A stretch of 64,000 bases of DNA from NCBI GenBank assembly GCA_031772625.1, contig CM062805.1:801441592-801505591 (forward strand). The letters run 5' to 3'. A program made the position numbers and the translations under genes. Origin of the DNA: Pinus tabuliformis. Lineage: Eukaryota; Streptophyta; Pinopsida; Pinales; Pinaceae. Under the pieces are notes generated by a model. The model saw only the letters and a list, made by a program, of their open reading frames with translations. It had not been told where the DNA came from and did no database searches. Positions 1 to 12,360 of this stretch are shown piece by piece. Every line of letters starts with the position of its first letter. Position 1 is the first letter of the stretch.

Positions 1-1178
1 CGTGGAGAGCTCTTGGGAGAAATTCCAAATGAGATGGTAGATTTGTGGCATGAGTCAAGTCTTTTGGAGAAGAGGCAAGAAAACAAAAGAATCAGTGATA
101 ATACTATACAACCAGAACTGAATGAGAATGAAGAAGTTGTCATGGATGAAAAATATGGAAAAGAAGTTGTCAGAAGTGTTGGCATAATGAGGAAACAAGG
201 TAAAGAATTTGTGTTTAATGAATTGATTGATTCTGGTGAAGATTTATATGCAAAAAGAAGGCAATGTGAAGTCAATTTGAAACATGGAATTGATTCTAAA
301 GATCAGATCGAAGTAAGGAAGGGTGAGATCAAAATGTCTGAGAAATATGGAATGATGTTGAATCTACAATTTGGAACTGTTGAACTAGAGATGAGTTCAA
401 GAGATAATAGTAACTGGATTACTATTGTACCACATGGAGTTATTGATGAAGAAGAGGCTAAAAAGGACATTTCAGAAGTAGACAAATATGATGCCATGAT
501 CCTTAAGGGTTCAAAAATTAAGTTACTAGAAGAATAGGTATTCCAAGTACCTAAGCAAGTAGGAAGAATTCTTCATTTTCAAGAAATTTGTGGAATTACA
601 TGTATACTGGAAATTGAAGTAAAAAGTGATGAAGTCATGAGTGAGAAACTAGAAGAAGGAACTGAAATTGTTGCAGGGGATCAATGGAGAAGGAATTTTT
701 AAATTTTAGAAATGTATTGGCACATGGATTATGATGTTCTTATTCAAGAACACAATCAGTTGCAGGAGAATAGTATTCATCATCTGAGAAGAGAAGTGGC
801 CAAAGAAATTGATGAGTTGTGGAGACTCATACAACAACATTCCAATAAAATATATAAAGGACAAAAGAAGGAAGGAATATTGGCTGGAAAGAAAGGTACA
901 GGTGAAGGCAATGGTAAAATGTAGCATAAAGTATGGAGACCTGAAGGACAACCAACAACAACAGTAACCAAGGATAGACTACTGAACAAAGTATGGGATC
1001 TAGGAGGACACAGATCAGAAGCACATGATCAGGAGATCATGATTATTTTTAACCTTGGGAGTCTGATGAAAGAGTATGTAGTCTTAGCTAGCAATGTGAT
1101 GGTGTGGTCACATGTTGTGGCTGATGAAAGTTTGGAGGAAGAATTGGTTGATTTTATTAATTGCAAAGTATGTAAATA
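1..1178 (+). pseudogene. C-terminal end of an unrecognised charged protein of a family-L LTR element
   Basis: One reading frame runs from the window edge to a TAG at 1176-1178, broken by in-frame stops at 535-537, about 700-702 and 922-924. The translation is rich in Glu, Lys and Asp and shows no protease, reverse-transcriptase, integrase or zinc-knuckle motif. It matches the end of the frame at 39385-41650: KVWDLGG, AHDQEIM and NLGSLMKEY here correspond to KVWDIGW, THD-stop-EVM and NFGSLMKEH there. The frame crosses into the 3' LTR that starts at 1064, so its last residues are LTR-encoded. I do not recognise the protein. It could be a diverged gag-like product or a captured gene. The coding call rests on the preserved frame in two copies. 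Confidence 0.55.
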
Positions 1179-2400
1179 GTTAATTGTTACCTAATTTTGA
1201 ACAGAATTGGGAATAAGTGGCAAGTGATCCTCCCTACGTGGAGATCAAGCCAAGTAGTTAGAATGATTAGTTAGGGTAGGACTTGATTTCTAAATATATA
1301 GTTGATTCCTTAATTTGTGGAAGGAAATGGTTAGATAGAACATATATGTATTTTCCTTCTTTTCTAAAGAGAAAGAGAGAGGATTCGAGAGGATTCAAGA
1401 TGGGATTGTAGCGTATGGGTAGATTAGGAAAAAATAGGCTCCAATTAAAAGAACCAAGCCAGAGAGGGATGGAGAGCCTCAAATATGTAATTATATGTTC
1501 ATATGTTTATATATAGAGAGTTGATTTTGAGTGTGGAATTGTGTATTTATGAATTTTTGAGTTTTATTGTATATATATGCTTGATTGTTTGAATCCCATT
1601 TGTAGGCATGTTTTTCGACCATCGATCACTGTAGGATCGATGGTGATCCATTGATTAATTGAATGATAGTAATATGGATTTCGTAATAGAGTATGGCAGA
1701 GGAAGGTGTTTTAATGCAGAATCCATCAATTGTGAATGAAAATAAGTTAAAGAGGAATAGTCAGAGTTGATGCACAAGATCCGTTGGATCTGTGAGATCA
1801 ACAGTCCAGATCATGTCACATGGAGTAGAACCATAAATATTGCATCAACAAAAACCCATTGGAATGATATCGGAACCGGCCAATGAGAAGTGGTGATTGC
1901 GATATTACGATTAAGCATCAGCCGTCGGAACAGGCGTCAGATCGACGGTCCCGACGTGATCGCTAATCGCATATTAGAGAGGTCAAATGGCTAGCAGTAA
2001 TGGTTGTTGCGATAGCAATGTGTGAAGGGTCGATACGATGATAGCGATAAAGTTCCGATCGACGATTAGAGGTTTCGGAGATCAGAGTGCTATAATGTGG
2101 AAAGTATAGCAAGGAGAGGAGCCGACAATAATTATAGATGTGAGTGTATAAGTTTTGAGATCCAGCCTATGTGTTTGTGGTCGGATTTCTTTGTATTTCT
2201 GTGTATTACGATATTGTGTGTTCGCGATAAATGCGATAGCGATATTGCAATAGACCAATGGCAAAGGGGCAATGAGTGGACCCGAGGGATTTATGAAAGT
2301 AGGTTTAATCCTTTTGAAGTCTGGCTTATGTGTAGAAGTGGGTTCCTAATGCATTTCCGTGTGTTTTAAATGCATTTCGATAGTTTGAGATTCAGGTTTT
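1064..2400 (+). mobile_element. 3' LTR of a family-L element (right edge uncertain)
   Basis: The LTR starts TGATGAAAGAGTATG after the short purine tract CTTGGGAGTC, exactly as the 3' LTR at 41524 does. Shared blocks with the LTRs of 36252-43222 include the AGCAATGTGAT block, GATCCTCCCTACGTGGAGATC, the CAGATC/CGCATCAG segment near 1800-1920 and GAGTGGACCCGA near 2275. The related LTRs are about 1.7 kb, so this copy is either shorter or diverges beyond recognition after about 2400. No target duplication can be tested because the left half of the element lies outside the window. Confidence 0.6.
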
Positions 2401-3186
2401 TTTTTAAAGCAAAGGAACAAATTTAATGCTTCAGATATATGTAATTATGGGTTAATTTTGGGTATAGCCCAAAGTAATAAAAGTTTTATGAGGGTTAAGA
2501 GTCGCGATAGGGTATTTAGGATGTGGCAGCAATATGGTTGTGTCAACTTTTGACCCTTTCATCCAATTGGATCTGCCTCCTGTAGCAATTATGGTCATTC
2601 TTGTAGCATTTTAGGACAACCTCCTCTAGCAGACTTGTTTTGTCCATATCTCCCAAATGGTACACTAGATTGAGCTAAACTTGTTTGATCATGTTGCCAT
2701 CATCCTTATGCACCTCCCCATAAAAAATATTGGCCAATGGCTATATGAATCTCGATAAAAAGAATGGTTGTAGGTGATGGATGTCGATTTCTCGAAACGT
2801 GTGCACTGGAATTTGCTGAAATTTCTTGAGCATGTTACCATCATCCATATGCATATCCTCATGAAACAACTCAGAAAATGGATGCACGGTTTTCAAGATA
2901 TGATAAAAATAATTTTCTACTCTTTATATGTTGGCCTCCTGTAGCAAAACAGAGCCTTCCTTTGTGATGGATTGGCATGTCCTTCGTCCTATTGTAGCAT
3001 TTGGGCAAAGGAGGAGAAAGCCCAAGTTTGACTTCCTTTGACTAGATTTTTGATCGAATTTTTGCTTTTGGTGCTAAAGTGTTCTTGTTGTTTGCAAATT
3101 TTGGAGATCACATGCATTCATCAGAGAGAGATACATGGAGAAAATATATTTTTTTTCTTTTCATTTTTTCATTTTTTTCTTTTAAG
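2401..3186. other. No gene; short internal duplication
   Basis: I see no supportable gene. A block of about 90-100 bases near 2680-2770 recurs in diverged form near 2830-2920; both contain a CATGTT-CCATCATCC-ATGCA core. The string TGTAGCA recurs several times (about 2580, 2610, 2940, 2995) and is also found near 5950-6000, so this may be decayed LTR sequence. Confidence 0.35.
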
Positions 3187-3367
3187 CCTACTAGTTGCCT
3201 CAATGAGGTTTTCAACTAGTAGGTTTGCTTAGGAACCTCAAAAGAGGTTTTCACCTACGATCTTTTATTTTTCTCTTTTTTCCAACCCATTGACCACCTC
3301 ATGTAGGTTTTCAATCAATTAACCAATCTCAGGCGCATCAAAGGAGGTTTTCACTTGAGGTTTTAAA
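3187..3367. repeat. Cluster of short hairpin units with a GAGGTTTTCA core
   Basis: At 3187-3223 an 11-base arm CCTACTAGTTG is followed by the small palindrome CCTCAATGAGG and then the perfect reverse complement CAACTAGTAGG. Three weaker copies of the GAGGTTTTCA/TAGGTTTTCA core follow at about 3245, 3308 and 3342, each with some flanking complementarity. The cluster lies in pyrimidine-rich sequence just left of a gypsy relic. Function is unknown. Confidence 0.6.
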
Positions 3368-3639
3368 CTTTTTTTCTCTTTTTTCTTTCATTTTTTATTT
3401 CTTTTTTCTATCCTACTCTACTTGAGAAAAAAAAATCATTTTCAAGTGTAGGAATACTTCTAATGGCGCCACTTTCATAATAGAATGATAGATAAATTCA
3501 TGTGTAGGCTCGAAACATATCATTTGACATGTACCTGAATGTGAGATACCAACTTCTTTGACTAAGATGAGATCAAAAATTGTTTAAGAAGAGTGTGTTG
3601 CTGCAACTTAACAATTCTCTGGAACCATATTTCTATATA

Positions 3640-5120
3640 TTTGTGATGCCACTGGTCCACTTTCTAATTTGGATCATCTTGGATGTCTTCTTCTTCCATG
3701 AAATTCAGATCTTCTTCTTTTTGCTGATTATTCTCATGAGCAAATAGAGGATCTAATGGTGAACATGCTGTAACTTCCTCAATCTTTGATTATGATGTCT
3801 TCTCTCTATCAAGTACATCTGATGATCCTTTGGTCTCCTCATTTGAATATTCTTCTTTTGGATGTTGTCCTTCAATGACATCAATAGAATATCTTTTTTT
3901 CAATACCTTTCCTGATCTAAGATGAATACCATTTAAATCAAGAGGAGATGTTTGGAAGTGTTGGGCCTCAACATTGTAAGTGAGTTGATCTACTTCTTTG
4001 TGTGGCTTTGGAAATGGTGGTGTAGGTAGTTGAGTGGGAGTGGATCTTTGAGATGCATGTGGTTCATGTTATGGTTATGGTGGAGGTGGATGGTAGGGAT
4101 AACATGGACTTTTCTATGGAGGATATTGAGGATATTTTGGATTTCTCCCATAAGTTTCTTTCCAAACTTGTTGCCAAGATTTATTTTGGGGTTGATATGG
4201 GTAAGGTTGCCAAGGAAAATGTGTGTTCCAATTACTTTCAAATGGTTGTGCATAACCTATAAATTGTGAATTAGGCTCTTGCATCATACCAGGTTGACTA
4301 GGTTGCCATAGTCTTCTTGGAGCTGCATAACATAGTTCCTTTCATGATTGACTTCCTCCATTGTCCTCTTGGTATACTTCCTTCAACCTTGGTAATGATG
4401 GGAAATATTTAATAGCATATAATTCTGCATGGACAAGACAAATAGCACATCTTATTTTTCTTCATCTTACATTCTTATCATTTCTACTTGTTTTCTTAGA
4501 TTGTTAAGAATTTATGTTTTAAACTCATCAAAAAAATTTCCAAGTTTAGCTTGACTTACCTATCTTGATTTTGATTTACTTACTCTTGCCCTTCCTCTTG
4601 ATATGTGTTTGCATTTTTTTCTCAAATTTCTTCAAATGATAATTGGTATACATCACCTTTACACATGAGATTAAGGAGATCAATCCACTCATCCCTAATT
4701 GTTCTAAGTAAGAGGTATTTTAGTGTGTCATATCCTAAATGATTTTATTTTTTATTCATTCTAAATTTTCTTCTTTAAGATCATGATCTTTATATTTTTC
4801 TAGAAATATATTTTGCATATCATTTCATGTTCTTATTGAATTAGTCCCTAAACTAGCCATTTAAGACCCCTATCCTTCAATGTTGCCCGAAATAATATCA
4901 ACTTTTAACTGTTTAGTAAGTAACCATAAGATCTACAAGGGATTTCAAATTCAAAGAGAAAGGTTTCCATATCCTCTGACCTTAGACCATGAAAGTTTAG
5001 AAGAAAATATGGAGGTATTTTCTTCATATTCATACTAACATTAGTATCTTGAATGGGAAATACAAGAGGATATTCTTCATTGTCATTATATCCATCCATT
5101 TCTTCTACTTTCTCTGCCAC
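3640..5120 (-). pseudogene. Decayed Ty3/gypsy gag
   Basis: On the minus strand an open stretch at 4905-5120 encodes MKKIPPYFLLNFHGLRSED and FLFEFEIPCRSYGYLLN. This aligns with the gag of the element at 57.2-62.9 kb (NFHGLTSED, FLFEFDVLCWGYDY). Downstream, minus-strand translation keeps gag-like pieces such as FLEKYKDHDLKEE with many stops, then a Pro/Gln/Asn-rich tract near 4000-4300. No protease or reverse transcriptase follows, so this is a truncated gag. It reads away from the primer-binding site at 5347-5366, as expected for a minus-strand element. Exact ends are uncertain. Confidence 0.6.
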
Positions 5121-5346
5121 CTATTCTTCTTCTACCTACAAAATTGGATGGTGATGTAGCTCTTACTGCACCAAGTGATCAAATGGGAGGGGGGTGGTGT
5201 TGGAGATCTTGTTTTTGAATAAGAATGCTAATGAAATGCAATTTTATTTTTTGGAAATGAAATATGCCTAATGCAAATATTTTTTATTTTTGTAGAAATT
5301 AAAATAAATGAATCAAATAGGTAAGAAAACAATGCATACTCTGAAA

Positions 5347-5366
5347 CCTCCCTGACAACGACACCA
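5347..5366 (-). other. Candidate primer-binding site of the minus-strand gypsy relic
   Basis: The minus strand reads TGGTGTCGTTGTCAGGGAGG, five bases after a TG...CA-type LTR edge at 5372. It resembles the TGGCGCCGTTGCCGGGGA-type site common in plant Athila/Tat elements and differs only by transition-like changes from that pattern. The neighbouring gag frame has the matching orientation. Confidence 0.6.
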
Positions 5367-5371
5367 AAAAG

Positions 5372-7020
5372 TGATGAGCCTCAGTATTGCAACAAGAATG
5401 TTGCAACTCCCAAGGCTACTAAGTTTAACTATCAACCGGGGGTTCATAAAAACTTAAGAGGTATCGGAACTATATGTGCAACATAAACTATTTATTTCTA
5501 TTTTTGATCTAATGTAATGGATTAAATGTTATAACATCAAAGCATAAACTAATTGCAAAATGGAATTGTTATTCTATTTGCAAGAAATGGAAATGCTACT
5601 TTCTCAAGTTGTAAATGCTAATCGATTCATGAAAGGAAAAATATTAATATACTTGCAGAAAGAAATTTATTTTATCTTGCATAATTCATCAAACTACCAA
5701 TCATAATTGCATGCATCATCTACCTATTTCACACTTGCTTGTAAATCAGTAACCTACTTGCATCATACTTGTGATAAAGAAACTAAGTCTACTATGTTTT
5801 TGCAGTGAATAAAAGGGTAAGAGTGGCTTAGAGATTCCCCTAATCTGAAAATCATATTTATGGGTCATTATTCATCTAGATTAAGTCATATTTTCACTGG
5901 GGATCAAAATTGATGAAGGAAAGTGGTGTTACATATTTGCTATAGGAAATTACAAGTTTGCTACAGGAAGTTACAAGTTTGCTACATGAAGAGATAACTC
6001 ACCGAACGACTAAGGAAATCAAATGAAAATGGGATGGTACAATTTTTTTATTATTAATTAGGATGTATTAGGTCTCCATTCCAAGTGGAATCACTCCAAA
6101 ATACCCTTGTTCACATGTGCTAAAAAATAGCAGAAAATTACTAGTATAAAATCTGGAAATTTGAAAACTAGTGATCTAGTTAACCTATCAAATACCTAAC
6201 CTAATCAAGTAAATCTGAAATGGAATAAATTTTGTTATTAAATTGAATTTTGTATGATCTAATGCAAGTGGAATAAACTCAAATGAAGCTCATTAGAATG
6301 TTCTAAGAAATAACAGAAAATTACTACTATTTGCTACAAGGGACTTCCAGAAATTTTAGATTTGTGAATAAGTAAACTAATGGAAGTATCTCAATAATGT
6401 CTATGACCTTAAAATTTGTTCCAAGGATGAAATTTTGCTTGTGACTCTGTATATAACATGAAAAAGAACTCACTTCAACCATTTAATCCAATCCTACAAC
6501 AAAAAATCATCAATACTAAATGTAGAGATAAGAAAAACAAGAACGAGATATGCATGTGAATAAGAAGTGAAAAGAAGAAAATTAAATTATACAAAAGGGC
6601 TCTGAGACTCCTAGGATGCTGAAGCCTAAGGAAACTCAAATTCCTATGAAGGAGAGCATGCTTTAGAAGCTAAAAATGGCACCAAGCTTCATTATTTGAA
6701 TCAATCAAATTACATCCCTACTAGAAATGAAAGTGAAGCTGTAAAAATACAAGTTTTCTCCACAATAAGACTAAGAAATACCATCCCCTAGAGGAAAATT
6801 CGAATTTGTACTTATAAAAAATGATGAGGAAGCATTCTCCTTGAAAGGGGTTAGATTCCCCTCCAAAATCCCTCAAATAGTTGATCTGGTTCCCAACAAT
6901 TGGAATTTGCATTAAATGGGAGGGAACACATCTCTAGATTTTCTCAATCACGGGAGCTCCAAAATTTTTGCAATAATTTTATAATATCTTGTTGATTTAT
7001 TATCCAATCTTGATCCTCCT
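5372..7020 (-). mobile_element. 5' LTR of the minus-strand gypsy relic (right edge uncertain)
   Basis: The LTR starts TGATGAGCC on the plus strand next to the primer-binding site and should extend right. I place the right limit at the start of the family-L LTR at 7021, but did not find a terminal CA or target duplication. It contains a triple short repeat of ACAAGTTTGCTACAGGAAGT type near 5945-5990. I did not find a matching left LTR in the window. There is no other gene in this stretch. Confidence 0.4.
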
Positions 7021-8433
7021 TGATGCAGGAGCATTCAGCCCAAGGAAAATCATTGTAATTAAGTAGACATAGGGGGGTCATGTAATTTTAGGAAGTAGTT
7101 CTAAATCTCAAGTTAATGTAATATTTAGACCTTTAAGTGATTTAATTAGATAATTAGAGGAGATTGTAAGTGCTATTGAATAAACGAGAACATGAGTGGA
7201 AATAATTCCAAAAGAGTCCAAAGTCAATTATAACTCTTAAACAGTTCCATGATTCGAGGAACTAATGAGAGCCTTTAGGAATTAACTGAACCTAGAAGTG
7301 GACATAGAGGACCGAGAGGATTTAGGAGGCAATTCAATAGATTTAGGAGTCAAACCATGATAGTTCAATAGAAATCTTGGCATATATGTAAGCCTACGGG
7401 CATAGTCAGAAGAAAGACCACTGATATTGAAGAACAGGCCGATGAGAGATAGAGAGTCTCGACATGTATAAATTGTTCATACTTATATAAACAGAAGTCT
7501 ATTCCAGACTATGTGAATGCGTGAAATTATCTTGAATGATTGAATTACATATAAATTGTGAATTCATAGGTTCTGTAACTATGATTGCAGGCAGAATTTT
7601 GGTGAAGAACATGCAAAGAGAGGAGATCGATTCAGAAGAACCGTAATGGACCATCGAGTCCAATTGAAGTAGCAAAGCGGAGCTCTGGAGAGACAATGAA
7701 GTTGAGAGTTCGAAGACTTAATCCTAGATTAGAGTGGCGCAACAAAAATAGTGAAGGATTAGAACCTTCAGAAGAACCGAACCACAAAGATAATATTGAA
7801 GGAAATGGTGGAAACAAAAAAAAGGAGATAGCGAGGAGTAAAGCATCAGTGCTCAGGAACCGTTAAATCTATGGGATCAACGGCCCAGATCTTATCACAT
7901 CAGTGGAAACCATTGGGACAAGGACTAAATGGGCCTTTGAATAGAGCGATTGTGATATTTCGATTGATCGGCAGCCGTCGGATTTGACGTTACATCGATG
8001 TTCTAGATCTGATCGCTCATCGCATGTCGAAGAACCAAGGTCTAAATGACTATGGAATAGTTAAGGGGCGATACGTCAATAGAAATTAAACACTAATCAG
8101 TGATCAGAGATATCAGGTTATTGAAGATCGGGCCTTAATATAGTGCAGCACTGTAGAGTGACTACAAGAAGTAGTCTCGACGATAAATAGAGTCGCGACT
8201 TATAAATTTGAAATCTGCCTTATATGGTTTGGGGTGGAAGTTTAACATGTCTCCTTTGTATTATGTTAAAGTGTTAGGTATGGCCTGTGAAAGTTCCGAT
8301 AGCCGATTGTGATTGCGATAAAGATACAACCTCAGGTTCTGTGCAGAGGTCGTACGAAAGGTGGAAAGGTAAGGTTTTGTGCGTATTTCCTTTTGTAATG
8401 GATGTTATAAAGAAGAGTGCAGATGAAAAGGTT

Positions 8434-8466
<33 letters not shown>

Positions 8467-8520
8467 GTTCATATATCTACGGGCTTATGGATTATATATG
8501 CGATTAAGGGGTGATGTAAA
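7021..8520 (+). mobile_element. Solo or partial family-L LTR
   Basis: The segment begins TGATGCAGGAGCATTCAG, nearly identical to the LTR start at 36252. It carries the family-L middle block near 7855-8040: ATCAACGGCCCAGATCT, then CAGCCGTCGGA, then GATCGCTCATCGCATG. No primer-binding site or internal ORF follows, so this is a solo LTR or a fragment. The right end is not resolved. Confidence 0.55.
8440..8466. repeat. (TA)n microsatellite
   Basis: An uninterrupted alternating TA run of 27 bases. Confidence 0.95.
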
Positions 8521-10440
8521 GGTTCTAAAGGGTTTTTAATGTCCCGATAAGCGAGAATTAATGGGAGGATTTAACAAAGGTTTAAACGAAGGTTTTGAAG
8601 AGGCAGAAACTCCCGATAAGAGGTTTATGTGGGGTGATTGAGTTCTGATACAAAGGAACTGTTGAAAAAAGGGCCTTAACCATATATATTTTAAAGTTTT
8701 GACTCCATGGCAGAGCTAAATACCTCGGATAGTTGTATTTGTGCATATTTATGCAAACTATGGGTATGAGTGGGGGTAACCCTGCATTACTCCTATAGTA
8801 GGGATCTAGTCCCTAGATTATCTCCTCCTCCAAATCTTCATAATCTGCTCAATATTCTCACAATATTGTACAAAACTAAATAATGTTAGGCACAAATATG
8901 AAATTATCCATAAACCTTCCTAATGAACATAATAAAGTTAAATATATGTCATTAATGCAAAAAGAAAGGTTTAATGTGTTGAAGGATGGTCAGATGGGCC
9001 TTAATTTATGTCTAATTTGGAGGCACATCAGACACTGTAATATATTTCACATAAATCTAACGCTTTGGTCCACTGTAATGCATTTCAGATAACTCTAACA
9101 CTCTGATCCACAGTAATGTCGCCATTTTCATAACATTATCGCTCAGGTATCCCTATCATAAAATTATAATGACTAGTGCTCCAATGGGTATTAGGCTATG
9201 TAATGGAACTTTCCAGATTGACATGTGCTCAATCTCCCTTTAAACATCAGTTGCTCATTGAATTTCTTATTTTATTTTGCATCTTATCATTTCATCCGAG
9301 AGGCAATATCTCTTCTATGGTTGTCCTTCCATGTGAATCCTCCTGCTAGAAGGCACCATGTTCACTACTTTGTATGGTTTTTTTTTTTTTTTTAATTCAG
9401 ATTGCTCTCAAATCTAACTTGTAACTTGTGCATAGGTCCAATTTATAACTTCTTTGGAGGCACCATGATCTCCCTCTCATTTTATGTCTTACTTGGCTTG
9501 TTGGGCATATCATGTGGTTGGAATTTAATGAATAATATTATTGAGCAATTGTAATATCTGTAAATTACAATGTATTTTTCATATAACTATTTCATGTATG
9601 TCGTATATAGTAGAGTGTATCTATGACTTAACAGTCAACCAAAGGGAAATTCCATAAGCAAGTGGTTGAAGCTTCATAGATTGTCTACTCACTATTTTTT
9701 TTGTTTGTCAAGTGGTCTTAGTTCTCTAGATATTATATCAGGCTTGACCTGTGGCTTGAGAAATTTTGACCAAGGGGCATCTAATCCATCAAAATCACTA
9801 TGATCGCACCTAGCCTAGGCCCACCAACCCTTAACATGACTGGATATTTTCCCATAGAGTTTTGAGCCAGTGGCCTTCATAAAGTGACTTAACAGTACAC
9901 CCCATCACCATTTATTTTATGCCTTGTGGGAAACCGACCTTTTGATTGAATGGGAAGTGCTCATCCAGGGGAATTTCAAGGAATCTTAGCATGATTTGAA
10001 AATGCATTGTAGGGCTCCACTACAAGATATGTTTGAGGGATAATATATTGATATTTGCAAGCCAATGTAGAGGTTGATAGATCAAATACATGTATATTAT
10101 CATTTTATGAGTCATTGATGCTTATGGTTAACTAATGCCTTCTATTGAGTATTGTATGCCATGAATTGACATAATTTGTTTCAAGATGCTCTTCTACCCA
10201 CCAAAAGATGGATTGAATATGTATTAATGATATTGATTTTATACATACTATAACAATTGATAAAATTATCAAGTAAATTCTACCTCTACTAGTTCAAATT
10301 ACATGATCTTTTTTAAATGTAACCATTAGTGGAAATTGATTATTAATTAATAAAATTAATCATTATTTTCTATCACGTAGTTGTTGATTTTATTTTTTTA
10401 ATAATATTTTACTTTTTTTAAATTAACAATTACATTATAA
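8521..10440. other. No gene seen
   Basis: I see only short chance ORFs. A unit of about 40 bases with a CTGTAATG...TCTAACNCT core is repeated about twice between 9022 and 9115. There is a T homopolymer near 9380. I find no LTR edge, coding match or RNA gene. Confidence 0.4.
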
Positions 10441-10570
10441 ATTATATTATTAAATCAAAACCATATTATACTAATTATTATATTATTAAATCAAAATTGT
10501 ATTATATTAATTATTAAATTATTAAATCAAAACCATATTATATTAGTTATTATATTATTATTATTAATTC
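10441..10570. repeat. 36-bp AT-rich tandem repeat, about 3.5 copies
   Basis: Units start at 10441, 10477 and 10513 with a partial copy from 10549. The shared core is ATTATATTATTAAATCAAAA followed by an ATATTATA-TAATT tail. The copies differ at only a few positions. Confidence 0.85.
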
Positions 10571-10671
10571 CTACTTGTCTCAATATATACATTTTTGGCA
10601 TGTCATTACATATGGTAATATATATGTTTTTGGCATGTCATTGCATATGGTTTTCATATAGGATGTGATTT

Positions 10672-11180
10672 TTGTCGATGGCTCTAATCTCTTATAAATT
10701 TTATACATTCAGTGGCTTCAATCCATTATACATTCGGGCTCTCCTCCCTTATACATTTGATACATTCGATGGCTCTGCTCCCTTATACTTTCGATTCTTG
10801 CGTATTATAGACTATGAGTTTTCTTGGGGGCTCCACTCCCTTATACATTCGATTCTTATAGCAAACTGGAGGGTTTCTTGTAGCATACCTTAGGGTTTCT
10901 CGATGGATCTACTCCCTACATTCGATTCTTGCAGCAGATCTGAGGGTTTCCCGATGGCTCCTCTCCCTACATTTTATTCAACATTCCACTGAGTGTTTCT
11001 CAATGGATCCTCCCTACATTTTATTCTTGCATACGTGAGGTTTTCTCATTCACTCCTCACTACATTCCATTCAGTGTTCACTTGAGTGTTTCTTAGTGGC
11101 TCCTCCATACATTCGATTCTTGCATATTGGTCTAGGTGATCCTTGGTGGCTCCTCCCTACATTTGCTTCAGCAATCCCTT
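10672..11180. repeat. Degenerate tandem array with a CTCCCTTATACATTCGATTC core
   Basis: About ten diverged units, each roughly 45-65 bases, carry GGCTCC(A/T)CTCCCT, then TACATTCGATTCTTGCA, then often GAGGGTTTCTCGATGG. It is not obviously coding: open frames across it are short and frame-inconsistent. A shorter pair of TTTTTGGCATGTCATT repeats sits just upstream (about 10590-10645). The array may be old minisatellite or 5' leader sequence of an unrecognised element. Confidence 0.65.
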
Positions 11181-12127
11181 TACTGTGTGGACTCCTTTAA
11201 GAATCCATAGTAGCTGATAGATTCGAGCATCAGGGTTAAGCAATGGTAAGTCCACATTCCTTCTTGAACACCTATAATTCTAGGGTTTTCAAAAAAAATC
11301 ACAATCCTTAGGCCGGTCACAATTGAGACGATTTATTCCCTAAAGAAAGAGCTTATTTTCTCAATGTATTCATTATTGAGAGAGTAGTAGCATGGTTATT
11401 ATTTAATTAATATGTTAATTAATTATTTATTCCTTTCTTTAGTCATGGACTACAACTTATTCATCCATCTGTGAATATCTTATTTAATCATAAAAGGCTA
11501 TAGGTGGTGAACCAAGCAACCCGTCATTGGTAACATGAGACTAGTAAGTTCATATGTGGCACCCAGAAGATGATATGTGGTATCTTAAAGAATTCATAAG
11601 ACAATTTAGGGTAAAGAGTCAATATACTAGTGTTGTATCCCCACCCTAGGTTACTTTGGATTTTAATTCTAAGTGGTTTTGTTTTGTTTTTTCTTCACCA
11701 TGTCTTCATTGTTCAATCTCAACCAATATCTTAGCTTTGTGAAGACCGTGGTTGTTCATAATGTTGCCAGTAGTGTTTGTTCTCTTCCAAAGTTTAATGA
11801 TTTTTAATGTGAGTCTGTGGTTCTGGACTTGAGAATTAGGCTACGTATAGTGCCCAGAACAATAATCCACTTAGAAATGAGTTCGATCCTGAGTGGATGG
11901 ATTTATTGAATGTTTTCTCTCTTTAAAATAGGATTAAGATACTTCTTCTTAGTTTTGAATAGGACTGTGCTCTTGTTATAGTGATAAGGTATTGGATTTA
12001 TGCTAAGAACTAGGATTTTTACTTTCTCTAGAATCTTGGCCTAGGAGAAAGTCCTTTTTTTCCATCCTTGAGACCTCTTATGACCTTCAATATTTGCCTT
12101 ATACATATGAACTTAGCTCTGATCCCA
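11181..12127. other. No gene seen
   Basis: There are only short frames and no recognisable motif. The stretch ends at a dispersed repeat beginning at 12128. Confidence 0.35.
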
Positions 12128-12360
12128 TGATGAGAAAACTAAGGAAACCATCATTTTTATATGTTTTCTCTTATTACATTGAAAATTCTTGTGATATTAG
12201 ATCAGTCCATTATCATTATTATCATGATGTATTCATCATCAAGATAATTTCAATAAATAAAATCACAATGAAAACAAGAACACTAGAAATAGGCTCCATG
12301 CCAAGGCAAAACCCCTACATAGGGGAAAACCTAGAAACTTCTCTTCTTTTAAAAATTTAA
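12128..12360 (+). repeat. Dispersed repeat, copy 1 (partner at 48933)
   Basis: The copy begins TGATGAGAAAACTAAGGAAA. It shares CAATTCTTGTGATAT-like, TTCATCATCAAGA, AAACAAGAACAC and AGAAATAGGCTC blocks with 48933-49175 in the same order and orientation. The TG start and repetition suggest an LTR edge, but no primer-binding site or partner LTR could be fixed. Confidence 0.6.

Noticed and set aside
2097..2369. 90-aa plus-strand ORF as a gene
   Set aside because: It lies within family-L LTR-like sequence and has no recognisable motif or counterpart.
3463..3475. TGGCGCC string as a gypsy primer-binding site
   Set aside because: It has no LTR edge beside it, does not continue into the expected GTTGCCGGGGA and lies on the wrong side of the gag relic; the site at 5347-5366 fits better.
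8287..8514. 75-aa ORF spanning a TA microsatellite
   Set aside because: About a third of it is the translated dinucleotide run; it sits in LTR-like DNA.
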